Origin: Prochlorococcus marinus str. MIT 9312
GTDB lineage: Bacteria; Cyanobacteriota; Cyanobacteriia; PCC-6307; Cyanobiaceae
Reading direction: 5' to 3'
Assembly (NCBI RefSeq): GCF_000012645.1
Contig: NC_007577.1
Coordinates: forward strand, 248,001-312,000
Length of the DNA: 64,000 nucleotides
The first letter of the stretch is position 1; each line of letters starts with the position of its first letter. Below the pieces are notes generated by a model, which had not been told where the DNA came from, searched no databases, and saw only the letters and a list, made by a program, of their open reading frames with translations. The translations under genes and the position numbers were made by a program. Positions 8,469 to 17,687 of this stretch are shown piece after piece.

Positions 8469-10022
8469 CTAATGCAAAAAATGCCTTTTTTGCGTAATTA
8501 CCATTGAGATTCCTTTAGAATTACACATATCAATACTTTCTTGGTCTCTTAGACTCCCTCCAGGTTGGATAATTGCTTTTATACCATACTCATTTGCAAG
8601 TTCTACAGTATCTGCAAATGGAAAAAACCCATCACTGGCCAAGACAGCATCAGAACATAACTTTCCAGCTGCTTGTAATGCGATTTTTGCTGCTCCAACT
8701 CTATTCATTTGTCCAGCTCCTATACCAATAGTTTTTTGGTCTTTTGCAATAACAATCGCATTCGATTTCACATGTTTACAAATTTTCCATGCAAAATTTA
8801 GATCTAAGTTCATTTGATTACTCGGATTATTCTTAGTTACTGACATCCAACTTTCAGTTTTATCTTCACTATCATTAGTGTCTTGAACAAGTAATCCTCC
8901 CATTATTGATTTAGTAGAAGTTTGCTTCTTTTTTGGGAGTTGATCTTTTGATAACTTTAAAATTCTTAAATTCTTTTTGATTTTTAAAATTTCTAAAGCT
9001 TCCGCATCAAAAGATGGAGCTACGACACACTCTAGGAAAATATCTTTGAGGTTAATTGCGGTTTCACTATCAACATTTGAATTAAAAGCAACTATTCCTC
9101 CAAATGCACTAACTGAGTCGCATTCCAAAGCATTCAAAAATGCTTGAGAGGCTGAATTACTTATAGAGGCACCACAAGGATTATTGTGTTTTAGAATAAC
9201 AGATGCAAACGTATCTGTAGTAAGTTCATCTTTTTCTGCATAGCCAAATTCTAAAACTGTTGAAAGTGCTGACTCAAGATCTAATAAATTGTTATAACTT
9301 AAATCTTTACCTTGTAATTGTTCTGCTGAGTTCCATCCAATATTACTCAAACCATACCACAAAGCTTTTTGATGAGGATTCTCCCCATATCTTAAGGTGT
9401 TGATTAGTGGATAAGATTCAATATATTTAGAGGATTGTAAACCTCTTTCTTTACTTATCCAATTAGATATTGCAGTGTCATAGTCTGCTGTATGTTGAAA
9501 AGCTTCAAGGGCTAATTGTGCTTTATATGAATCCTTTAACTCACCTTTTTTACTTTCTTCAAGAAAATTCTGATATTGACTAGGATCGACTAAAACAGAA
9601 ACGTCTTTATGATTTTTAGCTGCAGAACGAATCATTGATGGCCCTCCTATATCGATATTTTCAATAGAATCTTCCCATTTAGATCCCTGTTCTACAGTTT
9701 TCTTAAAAGGATATAAATTGACAACTACTAAGTCAATTAACTCAAGATCGTTAGCTTCTATATCTCTTTTATGTTCTTCATCAGTTCTTTTAGCTAATAT
9801 TCCTCCGTGTATTTTTGGATGTAAAGTTTTCACTCTTCCTCCAAGGATTTCTGGAGAATTAGTAAAATCTGCAACTTTAATAACTGGAATATTTGCCTCT
9901 ATTAGATGTTTGGCAGTTCCTCCACTTGATAGAATTCTATAATTAAATTGTTCTACCAATTCCATACAAAATGGGACTATATGTTTTTTATCTGAGACAC
10001 TTACTAAAGCTAATGGTGACAT
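8469..10022 (-). CDS. purH: Bifunctional AICAR transformylase / IMP cyclohydrolase
   Basis: Catalyses the last two steps of IMP synthesis. The N-terminal part (about 1-200) is the MGS-like IMP cyclohydrolase domain with SDKKHIVPF, SSGGTAKHL and LGGRVKTLHPKIHGGIL. The C-terminal part is the AICAR formyltransferase with KHNNPCGAS at about 279, the conserved Lys-His pair, and ASDGFFPFADTVE near the C-terminus. The length of 517 residues is normal. It starts with ATG and diverges from the esterase gene, 33 bases away. Confidence 0.97.
   Translation of the reverse strand: MSPLALVSVSDKKHIVPFCMELVEQFNYRILSSGGTAKHLIEANIPVIKVADFTNSPEILGGRVKTLHPKIHGGILAKRTDEEHKRDIEANDLELIDLVVVNLYPFKKTVEQGSKWEDSIENIDIGGPSMIRSAAKNHKDVSVLVDPSQYQNFLEESKKGELKDSYKAQLALEAFQHTADYDTAISNWISKERGLQSSKYIESYPLINTLRYGENPHQKALWYGLSNIGWNSAEQLQGKDLSYNNLLDLESALSTVLEFGYAEKDELTTDTFASVILKHNNPCGASISNSASQAFLNALECDSVSAFGGIVAFNSNVDSETAINLKDIFLECVVAPSFDAEALEILKIKKNLRILKLSKDQLPKKKQTSTKSIMGGLLVQDTNDSEDKTESWMSVTKNNPSNQMNLDLNFAWKICKHVKSNAIVIAKDQKTIGIGAGQMNRVGAAKIALQAAGKLCSDAVLASDGFFPFADTVELANEYGIKAIIQPGGSLRDQESIDMCNSKGISMVITQKRHFLH
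8474..8493 (-). terminator. Possible terminator hairpin at the convergent DoxX/purH ends
   Basis: GCAAAAAA (8474-8481) and TTTTTTGC (8486-8493) form an 8-bp AT-rich stem with a four-base loop lying in the last codons of purH. In the plus direction it follows the DoxX stop by ten bases and its second arm is a T run. The A/T composition makes a chance match plausible. Confidence 0.35.
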
Positions 10023-10055
10023 TATGAGAAAGTTTATTTACTTAAGAATATAAAC

Positions 10056-10673
10056 ATGAAATACGATATCCATCATGAATTTGTCTCGATTAGCTCTCAA
10101 ACTGCAACTCATAGAATTATTTTGATACATGGTTGGGGAGCCGATTCAGATGACCTTTTAATATTTGGAAAGGAGATGACAGATAAAATAAATCTTGATT
10201 TTGAGGTAATTTCTTTGAGGGCTCCTGGAGTTCATCCAAGTGGTCAGGGAAGACAGTGGTATGGATTGTACCCACATGATTGGAATGGAGCTGAAGTTGA
10301 AGTAAATCAACTTTTATGTACATTAAAAAAATTTGATACTGATCAGATTTCACTAAGAGAAACAATTTTGTTGGGCTTCTCTCAGGGGGCGGCAATGGCA
10401 ATTGATGCAGGATTCAAATTAAATTTTGGATTGATTGTTGCTTGTAGTGGTTATCCTCATCCAAACTGGGTTCCTGGAGAAAAATGCCCACCATTGATTA
10501 TTAGTCATGGTTTATTTGATGATGTCGTGCCTATAGATGCTTCTCGGATTATTTATGAAAAGGTAAAAAGTAAGTCTTCTAAATTTTGCGAATTATTAGA
10601 ATTCGATGGATTCCATCAAATTGATTCAAATTTAATTAATTTTATAAGTTCAAATATAAATAATATTTTTTAA
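10056..10673 (+). CDS. Alpha/beta hydrolase, carboxylesterase/lysophospholipase type
   Basis: A 205-residue cytoplasmic serine hydrolase of the phospholipase/carboxylesterase (acyl-protein thioesterase-like) family. The oxyanion-side motif HGWGADSDDL lies at 25-34. The nucleophile elbow is GFSQGA with Ser109. The acid is Asp155 or Asp156 in HGLFDDVVP, and the base is His187 in DGFHQID. The natural substrate cannot be told. The gene starts with ATG, diverges from purH, and its 3' end overlaps the DUF3155-type gene by four bases. Confidence 0.88.
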   Translation: MKYDIHHEFVSISSQTATHRIILIHGWGADSDDLLIFGKEMTDKINLDFEVISLRAPGVHPSGQGRQWYGLYPHDWNGAEVEVNQLLCTLKKFDTDQISLRETILLGFSQGAAMAIDAGFKLNFGLIVACSGYPHPNWVPGEKCPPLIISHGLFDDVVPIDASRIIYEKVKSKSSKFCELLEFDGFHQIDSNLINFISSNINNIF

Positions 10674-11038
10674 ACAAAAGCATATTCGTATTCTTCAATT
10701 TCTTCCCAATCATCTGCAGTAAGTTCTAGACCCTCAAATATTTTTTCTTCACCAATTCCTTCAACTACGAATTTTAGTGATGGAAATAAAAAATGATTTT
10801 CTTCAGCATATTGGGCGCTAAATAATCCTTTTTCACCCCAAAAAAACCTATCAGTGGTATGTTCATTTCTTCGGACATTGAAAACTGAAGGCGCAGAGAG
10901 ACCATTTTCAGCTATGAATCTTCTTGCTGCTGTAACTGGTTTATGTTTGCCAGTTTCGATATGATAAATAGGTACATGTGCCATTACCCTTTGGCCAGCC
11001 AATCTTCTTCTGCTGATTCTTTTTCTTTTTTTTGACAT
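10670..11038 (-). CDS. DUF3155-like conserved cyanobacterial protein
   Basis: A 122-residue soluble protein resembling the cyanobacterial DUF3155 family (recalled, not searched). The N-terminus is very basic (SKKRKRISRRRLAGQRV) and the C-terminus is acidic (ADDWEEIEEYEY), giving a strongly split charge. A basic tail like this could contact nucleic acid, but that is inference. It starts with ATG. The 249-bp region upstream contains inverted repeats (11066-11094 and 11130-11207) that could belong to its promoter or leader. Confidence 0.75.
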   Translation of the reverse strand: MSKKRKRISRRRLAGQRVMAHVPIYHIETGKHKPVTAARRFIAENGLSAPSVFNVRRNEHTTDRFFWGEKGLFSAQYAEENHFLFPSLKFVVEGIGEEKIFEGLELTADDWEEIEEYEYAFV

Positions 11039-11065
11039 TGATTGGTACTCCTGAAATTATTAATG

Positions 11066-11094
11066 AGATTAGTCTTATTTATTTTTACTAATCT
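11066..11094. repeat. Inverted repeat upstream of the DUF3155-like gene
   Basis: AGATTAGT (11066-11073) and ACTAATCT (11087-11094) form a perfect 8-bp inverted repeat with a 13-base AT-rich spacer, 28 bases upstream of the minus-strand start at 11038. It could be an operator or a leader hairpin. The low sequence complexity keeps confidence low. Confidence 0.4.
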
Positions 11095-11129
11095 TATATC
11101 TGTGATTTTGAATTCACTTCAAATTACAT

Positions 11130-11207
11130 AGAGGACCCATCAACCCCTGATGTAGCTTAAAATATGATTAAATGTTCATATTTAAGGCTGGCTAAAGTCA
11201 GACCTCT
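11130..11207. ncRNA. Candidate structured RNA or leader element
   Basis: Several stems nest in 78 bases. An outer stem AGAGG (11130-11134) pairs with CCTCT (11203-11207). Inside it are CATCA-ACCCC-TGATG (11138-11152), AAATATGA with TCATATTT (11160-11183), and a short CTG/CAG stem (11188-11201) whose flanks can compete with the outer stem. The element is richer in G and C than its surroundings. It lies between divergent genes, so it could be an independent small RNA, the leader of the DUF3155-like gene, or the leader of the kinase gene. No known RNA family was recognised. Confidence 0.4.
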
Positions 11208-11287
11208 TTATATATCTTAATACTTTTTTCATATTTTACAAGCCCTTTTCAAATTTTTTCTAAAAATTTCTCAAAATTTTATTAGTT

Positions 11288-12424
11288 ATGAATCTCTCAA
11301 AAAAATTTGAAGAACTAGTCATAAAACAGCTAGAGAGTTTTGGTTGCTCAATGGGAGTTACTCATTTAGTTATGTATCTTGCTTCAGCTAACCAAGGAAC
11401 TAAAGCATCTTTTGAAATGATTGGTCAATGGCCACAAATTGATAGGCTTCTAATATCAATAGAAGATGATCCTTCACTCAAAGTTTCTTCTCCTAATAGA
11501 AGATGGTACCCGCTTCAAGAAAACGATATTCTACTTGGTGTCCTTAGGGTAGAAACTGATTTGAAAGGGGGGAATTGGCCAGTATCTCTTGATTCTAGAT
11601 TAAAAGCACTATCAATATCTTTAGCTAAATGCGTTTCTATCGAATTAGAACGTCAAAATAAAAATGAAGAAATCAATTATTTAAAAAATCAGGTCAATGT
11701 CATAATCCATCAATTGAGGAATCCATTGGCTGCTCTCAGGACATATGCAAAATTACTAATAAAAAAACTTGGTTCAGATGATGATTCTATTGAGATAGTC
11801 GAACGCATGATAATAGAGCAAAAACAAATTAATCAATATATGGACTCTTTTGCGAAATTAAATACATCTATTCAACTTCCTTTAGAAATTGGAGAAGAAA
11901 GATTATTATTACCACCAAATTTAGATAATAATAAGGTAATAACTGTTCAGAGTTTATTGAGGCCAATTTTAGAAAGGGGTAAAGCTAATGCGAACTTAGA
12001 GAATAGAGATTGGACTGAACCTTCTCTTTGGCCACGTTGGACTTTATCGCCATTAAAGGCAAAATATGCTGTAATTGCTGAAATTGTGGCTAATTTATTA
12101 GAAAATGCGTTTAAATATGCCCAACAAGATGCTGAGATTGGACTCACCATTACGAGTAAAGGTATGTGCATATTTGATGATGGAAAAAAAATAACCAAAA
12201 ATGAAAATGAGAAGATTTTTCAAAAAGGCTTTAGAGGATCTGCCGCTAAGAAGAAGGATGGTACTGGTGTGGGACTTTTTTTAGCGAGAAAATTAGCAAA
12301 ACAAATTGGAGGAGAGTTGAGATTGCTGGAAAATTACTCAATTGATAATACTGAGGAATTAAAAAATCTTAAGAAGAAAAATATTTTCTACTTAGAGCTT
12401 CCTATAAAAGAATTGAATGCATAA
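11288..12424 (+). CDS. hik2: Hik2/chloroplast sensor kinase-like histidine kinase
   Basis: A 378-residue soluble sensor histidine kinase without membrane segments. Residues about 1-120 form a GAF-like sensor region, with Cys20 at the position where Hik2/CSK proteins hold a conserved redox-active, Fe-S-binding cysteine. The H box HQLRNPLAALRTYAKLL has phospho-acceptor His141 and is characteristic of this group. The N box EIVANLLENAFKYA lies at 265-278 and the glycine-rich GTGVGLFLA at 325-333. Hik2/CSK senses the plastoquinone redox state and controls photosystem genes. No response regulator is adjacent. The assignment to Hik2 rests on motif resemblance. It ends overlapping cobS by 23 bases. 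Confidence 0.75.
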   Translation: MNLSKKFEELVIKQLESFGCSMGVTHLVMYLASANQGTKASFEMIGQWPQIDRLLISIEDDPSLKVSSPNRRWYPLQENDILLGVLRVETDLKGGNWPVSLDSRLKALSISLAKCVSIELERQNKNEEINYLKNQVNVIIHQLRNPLAALRTYAKLLIKKLGSDDDSIEIVERMIIEQKQINQYMDSFAKLNTSIQLPLEIGEERLLLPPNLDNNKVITVQSLLRPILERGKANANLENRDWTEPSLWPRWTLSPLKAKYAVIAEIVANLLENAFKYAQQDAEIGLTITSKGMCIFDDGKKITKNENEKIFQKGFRGSAAKKKDGTGVGLFLARKLAKQIGGELRLLENYSIDNTEELKNLKKKNIFYLELPIKELNA

Positions 12425-13142
12425 ATAACATTGCAGTTTCAACAAGTACAACACTCGCACCACAGGCATCTCCATTGAAGCCTCCAATTTTATTACCCAG
12501 CATGTTTGGAATAGAATAACTTAAGAAAGTACCAATCAAAATAAGAAATAAAAATTTAATTAATATTGCTTGGGTTGTAATTGACACTAATTGGTATGCA
12601 ATAAAAATTAAAAGAAAAATAATGGAAATCAAAGATTCTTTTTTAAATCCATTCCAAAACTTTTTATGACTAATAGATTTTTTCTTGAAACTCATATATT
12701 TAAATTTTTCTATAAAAAATAAATTTGAAAATCTCCCCCAAAATAAGCATATTGGTAAAACAATAATTATTTGGTTTTGAATTTTGAGTATGCAAGCAAT
12801 CTGAATTAAAGTTATAAAAACTAACGACTGAACGCCAAAGGACCCAACTTTACTGTCTTTCATAGCTTTTAAACGTTTCTTTTTGCCCGCAAAAATACCA
12901 TCGAAAGTATCCATTAAACCATCCAGGTGTAGACCGCCAGTAATTAAATATCCTGAAGCCAAACAAATTAATGTAGATGCATAGATAGACCAAGAGTTTG
13001 CTGTTAAAAAAATAAAAATATAACTCTGTATTGTTCCAATAAAAAATCCCAAAGGCGGCGCAAATTGTGCAATATTTTTAAATTCGGGATTAATAAAAGG
13101 TATCTTTGGAAAGGTTGTATAGAAAATCCAAGATCCTGCCAA
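12402..13142 (-). CDS. cobS: Adenosylcobinamide-GDP ribazoletransferase (cobalamin synthase)
   Basis: A 246-residue membrane enzyme that joins adenosylcobinamide-GDP and alpha-ribazole in the last stage of (pseudo)cobalamin assembly. The motif GGLHLDGLMDTFDG at about 90-103 is the CobS signature with its metal-binding aspartates, and GGFNGDACGAS lies near the C-terminus. Five to six hydrophobic segments are visible. The start is TTG at 13142, and no good ATG lies nearby. It is convergent with the kinase gene, with which it overlaps by 23 bases. Confidence 0.92.
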   Translation of the reverse strand: MAGSWIFYTTFPKIPFINPEFKNIAQFAPPLGFFIGTIQSYIFIFLTANSWSIYASTLICLASGYLITGGLHLDGLMDTFDGIFAGKKKRLKAMKDSKVGSFGVQSLVFITLIQIACILKIQNQIIIVLPICLFWGRFSNLFFIEKFKYMSFKKKSISHKKFWNGFKKESLISIIFLLIFIAYQLVSITTQAILIKFLFLILIGTFLSYSIPNMLGNKIGGFNGDACGASVVLVETAMLFMHSILL

Positions 13143-13240
13143 ATTTTTTATTAAATATTTTTTGATGATATGAAAATAGATTCAATATTAAATAATAGGG
13201 TAGATTAATAAAAAAGGATTAAAAATTTTTATAAATTATC

Positions 13241-14359
13241 GTGTTTCAATTTGAAATTACATCGAATTGCAGTAATACAGATGCAAGAACTGGTATATTT
13301 CATACCCCAAATGGTCAGGTAAACACTCCAAGATTTATGCCTGTGGGTACTTTGGGAACGGTTAAAGGAATTTCATCTAAGCAGTTAACCTCTACAGGAT
13401 CAGAAATGATTCTCTCAAATACCTTCCATCTTCATTTGCAACCTGGAGAAAAACTAGTTAAAGAATCTGGTGGAATACATAAGTTCATGAATTGGCCTAA
13501 GCCTATTCTTACTGATTCAGGTGGATATCAAGTTTTTAGTTTGGCTAAATTAAATAATATTTCTGATAAAGGTGTGGAATTTAAAAATCCAAGAGATGGT
13601 AGTCATGTATTTTTATCACCCGAAAAAGTAATGCAGATTCAAATGGATCTTGGCTCGGATGTTGCGATGGCTTTTGATCATTGCCCTCCGCATACAGCTA
13701 ATGAAAATGATATAGAGGACTCCTTACTAAGAACTCATTCTTGGTTGCAAAAATGTGTTGAGACTCATCAGAAATCAAATCAAGCATTATTCGGAATAAT
13801 TCAAGGTGGTAAGTATCCTAGATTAAGAGAATATAGCGCAAAATTTACAAGTTCTTTTGATCTGCCTGGAATAGCGGTAGGGGGTGTCAGTGTTGGAGAG
13901 GCAGTCGAAGAAATACATAGTGTAATTAATTACATCCCGAAATTCTTACCAATAAATAAACCAAGATATTTAATGGGAATTGGCTCTTTAAGAGAAATTT
14001 CTTTAGCTGTTGCTAAAGGATTCGATATATTTGACTGTGTTTTGCCTACAAGACTAGGAAGACATGGGACTGCATTTTTTAATGATCAAAGATTGAATTT
14101 GCGAAATGCTCGATTTAAAAATGATTTTTCTCCGATTGATAAAACTTGTAAATGCGAAACCTGTAAGTCCTATTCTCGTGCATATTTGCATCATTTAATT
14201 AGAAATGATGAAATATTAGGTCTCACCTTAATAAGTTTGCATAATATTGCTCATTTAATAAGATTTACCAATGCCATTTCTAATGCAATTAAAGATAATT
14301 GTTTTACAATTGATTTCGCTCCTTGGAAAACAGCCTCTATTGCTCACCATACGTGGTAA
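13241..14359 (+). CDS. tgt: tRNA-guanine (queuine) transglycosylase
   Basis: Exchanges guanine-34 for preQ1 in tRNAs with GUN anticodons, on the way to queuosine. The 372 residues match bacterial Tgt. Visible hallmarks are [11 protein letters not shown] with the active aspartate at about residue 92, [13 protein letters not shown] with the nucleophile region, and the zinc site [17 protein letters not shown] near the C-terminus. It starts with GTG at 13241. psbK follows 34 bases later on the same strand. Confidence 0.97.
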   Translation: MFQFEITSNCSNTDARTGIFHTPNGQVNTPRFMPVGTLGTVKGISSKQLTSTGSEMILSNTFHLHLQPGEKLVKESGGIHKFMNWPKPILTDSGGYQVFSLAKLNNISDKGVEFKNPRDGSHVFLSPEKVMQIQMDLGSDVAMAFDHCPPHTANENDIEDSLLRTHSWLQKCVETHQKSNQALFGIIQGGKYPRLREYSAKFTSSFDLPGIAVGGVSVGEAVEEIHSVINYIPKFLPINKPRYLMGIGSLREISLAVAKGFDIFDCVLPTRLGRHGTAFFNDQRLNLRNARFKNDFSPIDKTCKCETCKSYSRAYLHHLIRNDEILGLTLISLHNIAHLIRFTNAISNAIKDNCFTIDFAPWKTASIAHHTW

Positions 14360-14393
14360 CGTCTTATCATAATTAATTAAATTATTAAAAAAG

Positions 14394-14534
14394 GTGCTCA
14401 TTCTATTTAATACATTCGCTGAATTGCCTGAGGCTTACAAGGCTTTTGCTCCAACTGTTGATGTTCTTCCATTAATACCTTTATTTTTCTTTTTATTGGT
14501 ATTTGTTTGGCAAGCTGCAGTTGGATTTAAATAA
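14394..14534 (+). CDS. psbK: Photosystem II reaction centre protein K
   Basis: A 46-residue precursor that begins with GTG. The mature part [19 protein letters not shown] followed by a single hydrophobic helix and the end VWQAAVGFK is diagnostic for PsbK, a small subunit next to CP43 in photosystem II of the thylakoid. About nine residues at the N-terminus are removed in the family. It may be read through from tgt. It is convergent with the oxidoreductase gene, 25 bases away. Confidence 0.95.
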
Positions 14535-14559
14535 AATCTTTTCGTTTAGATAGTTAGTC

Positions 14560-15564
14560 TTAGAATGGATTTTCAAGTAAAATCGCATCTCCAGAATTTT
14601 CTACAGCACTCTCTATAAAATCTGCTATTTTTAAAGCTCTTGAGGCCTGCTCACCATCTACCTCAGGTGTTTCTTTGCCTTGAACGCATTTAAGAAAATG
14701 TTCCAATTCTGCATAAAGAGGCTCAATGGAAGTTGTGCTAACTTCTTCGACATACCCGTCATTCCTATAAACTAATTCGCCATGCTCTGCAGTATATGAT
14801 TCATGTGACTTTCGATGGATTTGTAGAGAGTGATTTAAGAAATCAGTTTCTACAAGCCCATTTTGACAGTGAGCGCTTAAACTTCTAATTTTTTTATGGC
14901 TCATTTTGCTTGCAGTTAAGCTTGCAATAACATTATTTTTAAAAACCAAAGTGGCATTTACATAATCTATTAATCCTTCACTATTTCTGCCTCCAACAGC
15001 TGCTAATTTTTGTATTTTTGAGTTTACAAGCTCTAAAACAAGATCAATATCATGAATCATTAAATCCATTACTACCGATACATCATTTGCTCTATCTGCG
15101 TGAGGACTATGTCTTCTTGCTTCCAAAACAACAATTTCTTCATTATGCACTATTTTATTTAGCTCCCTAAAAGCGGGATTAAATCTTTCAATATGGCCAA
15201 CTTGTAATAGACAATTACTTGCATTAGAGGCATCTATTAAAGATTGTGCTTCTGACTCGTTAGCTGCAATTGGTTTTTCAATAAGAACGTTGGAACCTCC
15301 CTTTAGACAATCCAATCCAACTTTGTGATGTAGTAGTGTTGGGACAGCGATACATATAGCATCAACTTTAGGAATTAAGTCTTTATAATCTTTGAACCAT
15401 TCACATTGAAATTGCTCAATAGCTAATTTGCCTCTCTCTTCATTTGGATCTGCAACTCCAACGAGATTTGCATCTTTAAGTAAACTAAGTACTCGAGCAT
15501 GATGCCAGCCCATATTTCCTATACCTATGACTCCAACCTTTACGGGGGATGAGGTTGGGTGCAT
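14560..15564 (-). CDS. Gfo/Idh/MocA family NAD(P)-dependent oxidoreductase
   Basis: A 334-residue cytoplasmic dehydrogenase. The N-terminal Rossmann motif GVIGIGNMGWHHARV at 11-25 binds NAD(P), and the family motif EKPIA with its catalytic lysine is at about 94-98. The C-terminal part is the alpha/beta substrate domain with MIHDIDLVLEL around 168. Members oxidise sugars, inositols or nucleotide-sugars; the substrate cannot be read from sequence. It starts with ATG and follows the CBS-domain gene by 50 bases on the same strand. Confidence 0.88.
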   Translation of the reverse strand: MHPTSSPVKVGVIGIGNMGWHHARVLSLLKDANLVGVADPNEERGKLAIEQFQCEWFKDYKDLIPKVDAICIAVPTLLHHKVGLDCLKGGSNVLIEKPIAANESEAQSLIDASNASNCLLQVGHIERFNPAFRELNKIVHNEEIVVLEARRHSPHADRANDVSVVMDLMIHDIDLVLELVNSKIQKLAAVGGRNSEGLIDYVNATLVFKNNVIASLTASKMSHKKIRSLSAHCQNGLVETDFLNHSLQIHRKSHESYTAEHGELVYRNDGYVEEVSTTSIEPLYAELEHFLKCVQGKETPEVDGEQASRALKIADFIESAVENSGDAILLENPF

Positions 15565-15614
15565 AACTTAAATCCATATATTTAAGTATTATTATCCTCT
15601 ATTGGAAGCACCAT

Positions 15615-16883
15615 TTAGCTTTTGGGAAGAATTATTTTAACACGATCAATTTTTGGACCTGACATAGAAATAACTTCAAATTTAATGTTATTAAAATCTA
15701 AAACATCTCCAATTTTTGGAACCATTTGGAATTTTTCTAGCAGAAATCCAGCAAGGGTATGGTAGTCTGTACCCTCTGGAATAGAACATCCTAACTTTTT
15801 GTTGATATCTATAATTTCTGATTTTCCAGCTATTGACCATTTTTTAGACAAATTATCTAAGATTTTCATATCTGAATAAGTTCTATTATTAAGCATTTCC
15901 TCTCCAACTATTTCGCCATTTAGATCAGCTGCAGTTATGAGCCCCTCTGTTCCACCGTGTTCATCAACCACTAGTAAAAAAGGATTATAGTCTCTGACTA
16001 TTGGCAATATTTCAGCTAATGAGCATGTTTCTATTATTTTTGTCACTGGTAAAAGGAAGGGCTCCAATAATGTATCGGCTTCCATTTCACTCTTTGATAT
16101 TGGCTTAGCTAAATAACGCAAATCTAATACACCTAATACATCATCTAGAGACTCGCCAATTACAAAAAAACGTGCATGTCGAGTCTTGTCTACTTGTTTC
16201 ATCAGTTCTGAAAAAGTTATATTTTTTGGCAAGGTTACCATTTCAGATCTTGGAATCATTACTTCTCTGACCTGTGTGTCTTTTAAAGCAAAAACTCCTT
16301 CCAGAATATTCTTCTCATCTGGCTTTAAACCGGTAACATTATCTGTTTCTATAAGAGTTTCTAATTCACCTGCAGATAAACCCGAATTTAAAGAATCCCA
16401 TTTGTTATTTAAATTGAATAAACCTAAACAGGCGCTGGCAAAGAATTCTATTATCGCAACAACAGGTTGCATACCTTTTCTAACTGAGTCGAATATGGTG
16501 GTTAACCTTAATGCAGCAGACTCTGGATTATTAATTACTAGGGCTTTAGGAATTAGTCCAGAGACAAGTGTAACAACTAAAACCACAAACAAAAATAATA
16601 GAAGATCATAAAACCTATTTGGCAAAATATTTCTTCTCCAATAATCATTTGCAATGCTATTACTTAGCCAACCAATTGCAATTAATGAAATTGTTACTCC
16701 AAATTGAGAAGCAATTAAGGAAGATCTAAATCGTTTTTGAATTTTTAAAATTGAAAATGCTCCTTTCTTTTTTTCTTCTATTAGCCTTAAAACTTTACTT
16801 GGCCTTATTAACAAAAAAGAGAGTTCACTTGCTGCGAAAAAAGCTGGGAAAAATAAAAGAAATAAAAGTAGAGTTATTTTCAT
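15615..16883 (-). CDS. CNNM/CorC-type membrane protein (DUF21, CBS pair, HlyC domain)
   Basis: A 422-residue membrane protein of the family often labelled hemolysin-like but related to CNNM and CorC magnesium/cobalt transporters. Residues 1 to about 150 hold three to four hydrophobic helices (DUF21). A CBS pair follows at about 200-325 with MIPRSEMVTLP and LVVDEHGGTEGLIT. A small CorC_HlyC domain lies at about 340-420. A toxin role is not supported. The gene lies just downstream of tRNA-Met on the same strand. Confidence 0.88.
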   Translation of the reverse strand: MKITLLLFLLFFPAFFAASELSFLLIRPSKVLRLIEEKKKGAFSILKIQKRFRSSLIASQFGVTISLIAIGWLSNSIANDYWRRNILPNRFYDLLLFLFVVLVVTLVSGLIPKALVINNPESAALRLTTIFDSVRKGMQPVVAIIEFFASACLGLFNLNNKWDSLNSGLSAGELETLIETDNVTGLKPDEKNILEGVFALKDTQVREVMIPRSEMVTLPKNITFSELMKQVDKTRHARFFVIGESLDDVLGVLDLRYLAKPISKSEMEADTLLEPFLLPVTKIIETCSLAEILPIVRDYNPFLLVVDEHGGTEGLITAADLNGEIVGEEMLNNRTYSDMKILDNLSKKWSIAGKSEIIDINKKLGCSIPEGTDYHTLAGFLLEKFQMVPKIGDVLDFNNIKFEVISMSGPKIDRVKIILPKS

Positions 16884-16901
16884 TCAATGACAAATAAATA
16901 A

Positions 16902-16974
16902 TGGGGGTGGCGAGGATCGAACTCGCCTTAGCCAAATTATGAGTTTGGTGCATTCACCAGATTGCTACACCCCC
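16902..16974 (-). tRNA. trnM: tRNA with CAT anticodon (tRNA-Met)
   Basis: The minus strand folds into a cloverleaf. The acceptor GGGGGTG pairs with CACCCCC, the anticodon stem CCAAA/TTTGG holds the loop CTCATAA (anticodon CAT), and the T arm is GGCGAGTTCGATCCTCGCC. The discriminator is A. The first pair is G-C, unlike the mismatch of initiator tRNA, so this is an elongator-type CAT tRNA. Whether it is Met or the lysidine-modified Ile2 tRNA cannot be settled by eye; Met is favoured. Confidence 0.85.
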
Positions 16975-17115
16975 AAGGGAGTTTATGTAATTTTAATTAC
17001 ATTGAATTTCAATATACAATATAAAAATAATATTTCAAAAAACACCTTATTAGGAAGTTTTTGTGAGATTTCTTTTTTTTCTTCTAATCTTTAAATATAA
17101 ATTTAACTTTTACTA

Positions 17116-17676
17116 ATGGGCAATTTTTCTGATAAGTATGATTTAAATAAAGCAAAATTGTTAAAACAGTTAATTGAAAAATCTTATAAGAAAGGAAACT
17201 TCACTTTAGCTTCAGGTAAAAAAAGCAGTCATTACTTGAACTGTAAACCGGTATCTTTAAATGGCGAAGGTCTAAACTTAATAAGTGATTTATTTTTAGA
17301 GTTAATTGACTCAAGGTCAAAAGCAGTGGCAGGAATGACATTAGGTGCAGATCCTCTTGTAAGTGGATTAATCGTCTCAGCTGCTTCGCAAGGCCTATTC
17401 ATTAATGGTTTAATAATTAGGAAAGAAATCAAAAATTATGGCACAAAAGCTGGAATAGAGGGCCCTTCGTTAGAAAAAGGAACTTTGGTAACTGTGTTAG
17501 AGGATGTAGTCACTACTGCTGGTTCAGTAATAAAGGCAATAAAAAAGTTACGTGAAAATAATTATGTTGTTAAGGAGGTTTTGTCTATTGTTGATAGACA
17601 AGAAGGAGGATATGAAGCTCTTGATGATGAAAATGTTAAATTAAAGAGTCTTTTTACAATAAACGACTTTTTATAA
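17116..17676 (+). CDS. pyrE: Orotate phosphoribosyltransferase
   Basis: Transfers phosphoribose from PRPP to orotate, giving OMP in pyrimidine synthesis. The 186 residues match the short bacterial form. Visible motifs are [20 protein letters not shown] at about 27-46, the loop [16 protein letters not shown], and the PRPP-binding [15 protein letters not shown] at about 129-143. It starts with ATG. ygfZ follows after 11 bases on the same strand and is probably co-transcribed. Confidence 0.95.
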   Translation: MGNFSDKYDLNKAKLLKQLIEKSYKKGNFTLASGKKSSHYLNCKPVSLNGEGLNLISDLFLELIDSRSKAVAGMTLGADPLVSGLIVSAASQGLFINGLIIRKEIKNYGTKAGIEGPSLEKGTLVTVLEDVVTTAGSVIKAIKKLRENNYVVKEVLSIVDRQEGGYEALDDENVKLKSLFTINDFL

Positions 17677-17687
17677 TTTTTTTTAAG

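Noticed and set aside
16186-16611. Plus-strand frame of 141 codons
   Set aside because: It lies opposite the CBS/DUF21 protein gene, whose domains run through the whole interval.
15615-16883. Hemolysin function for the CBS/DUF21 protein
   Set aside because: The label is historical; the domain order matches CNNM/CorC-type ion transport proteins.
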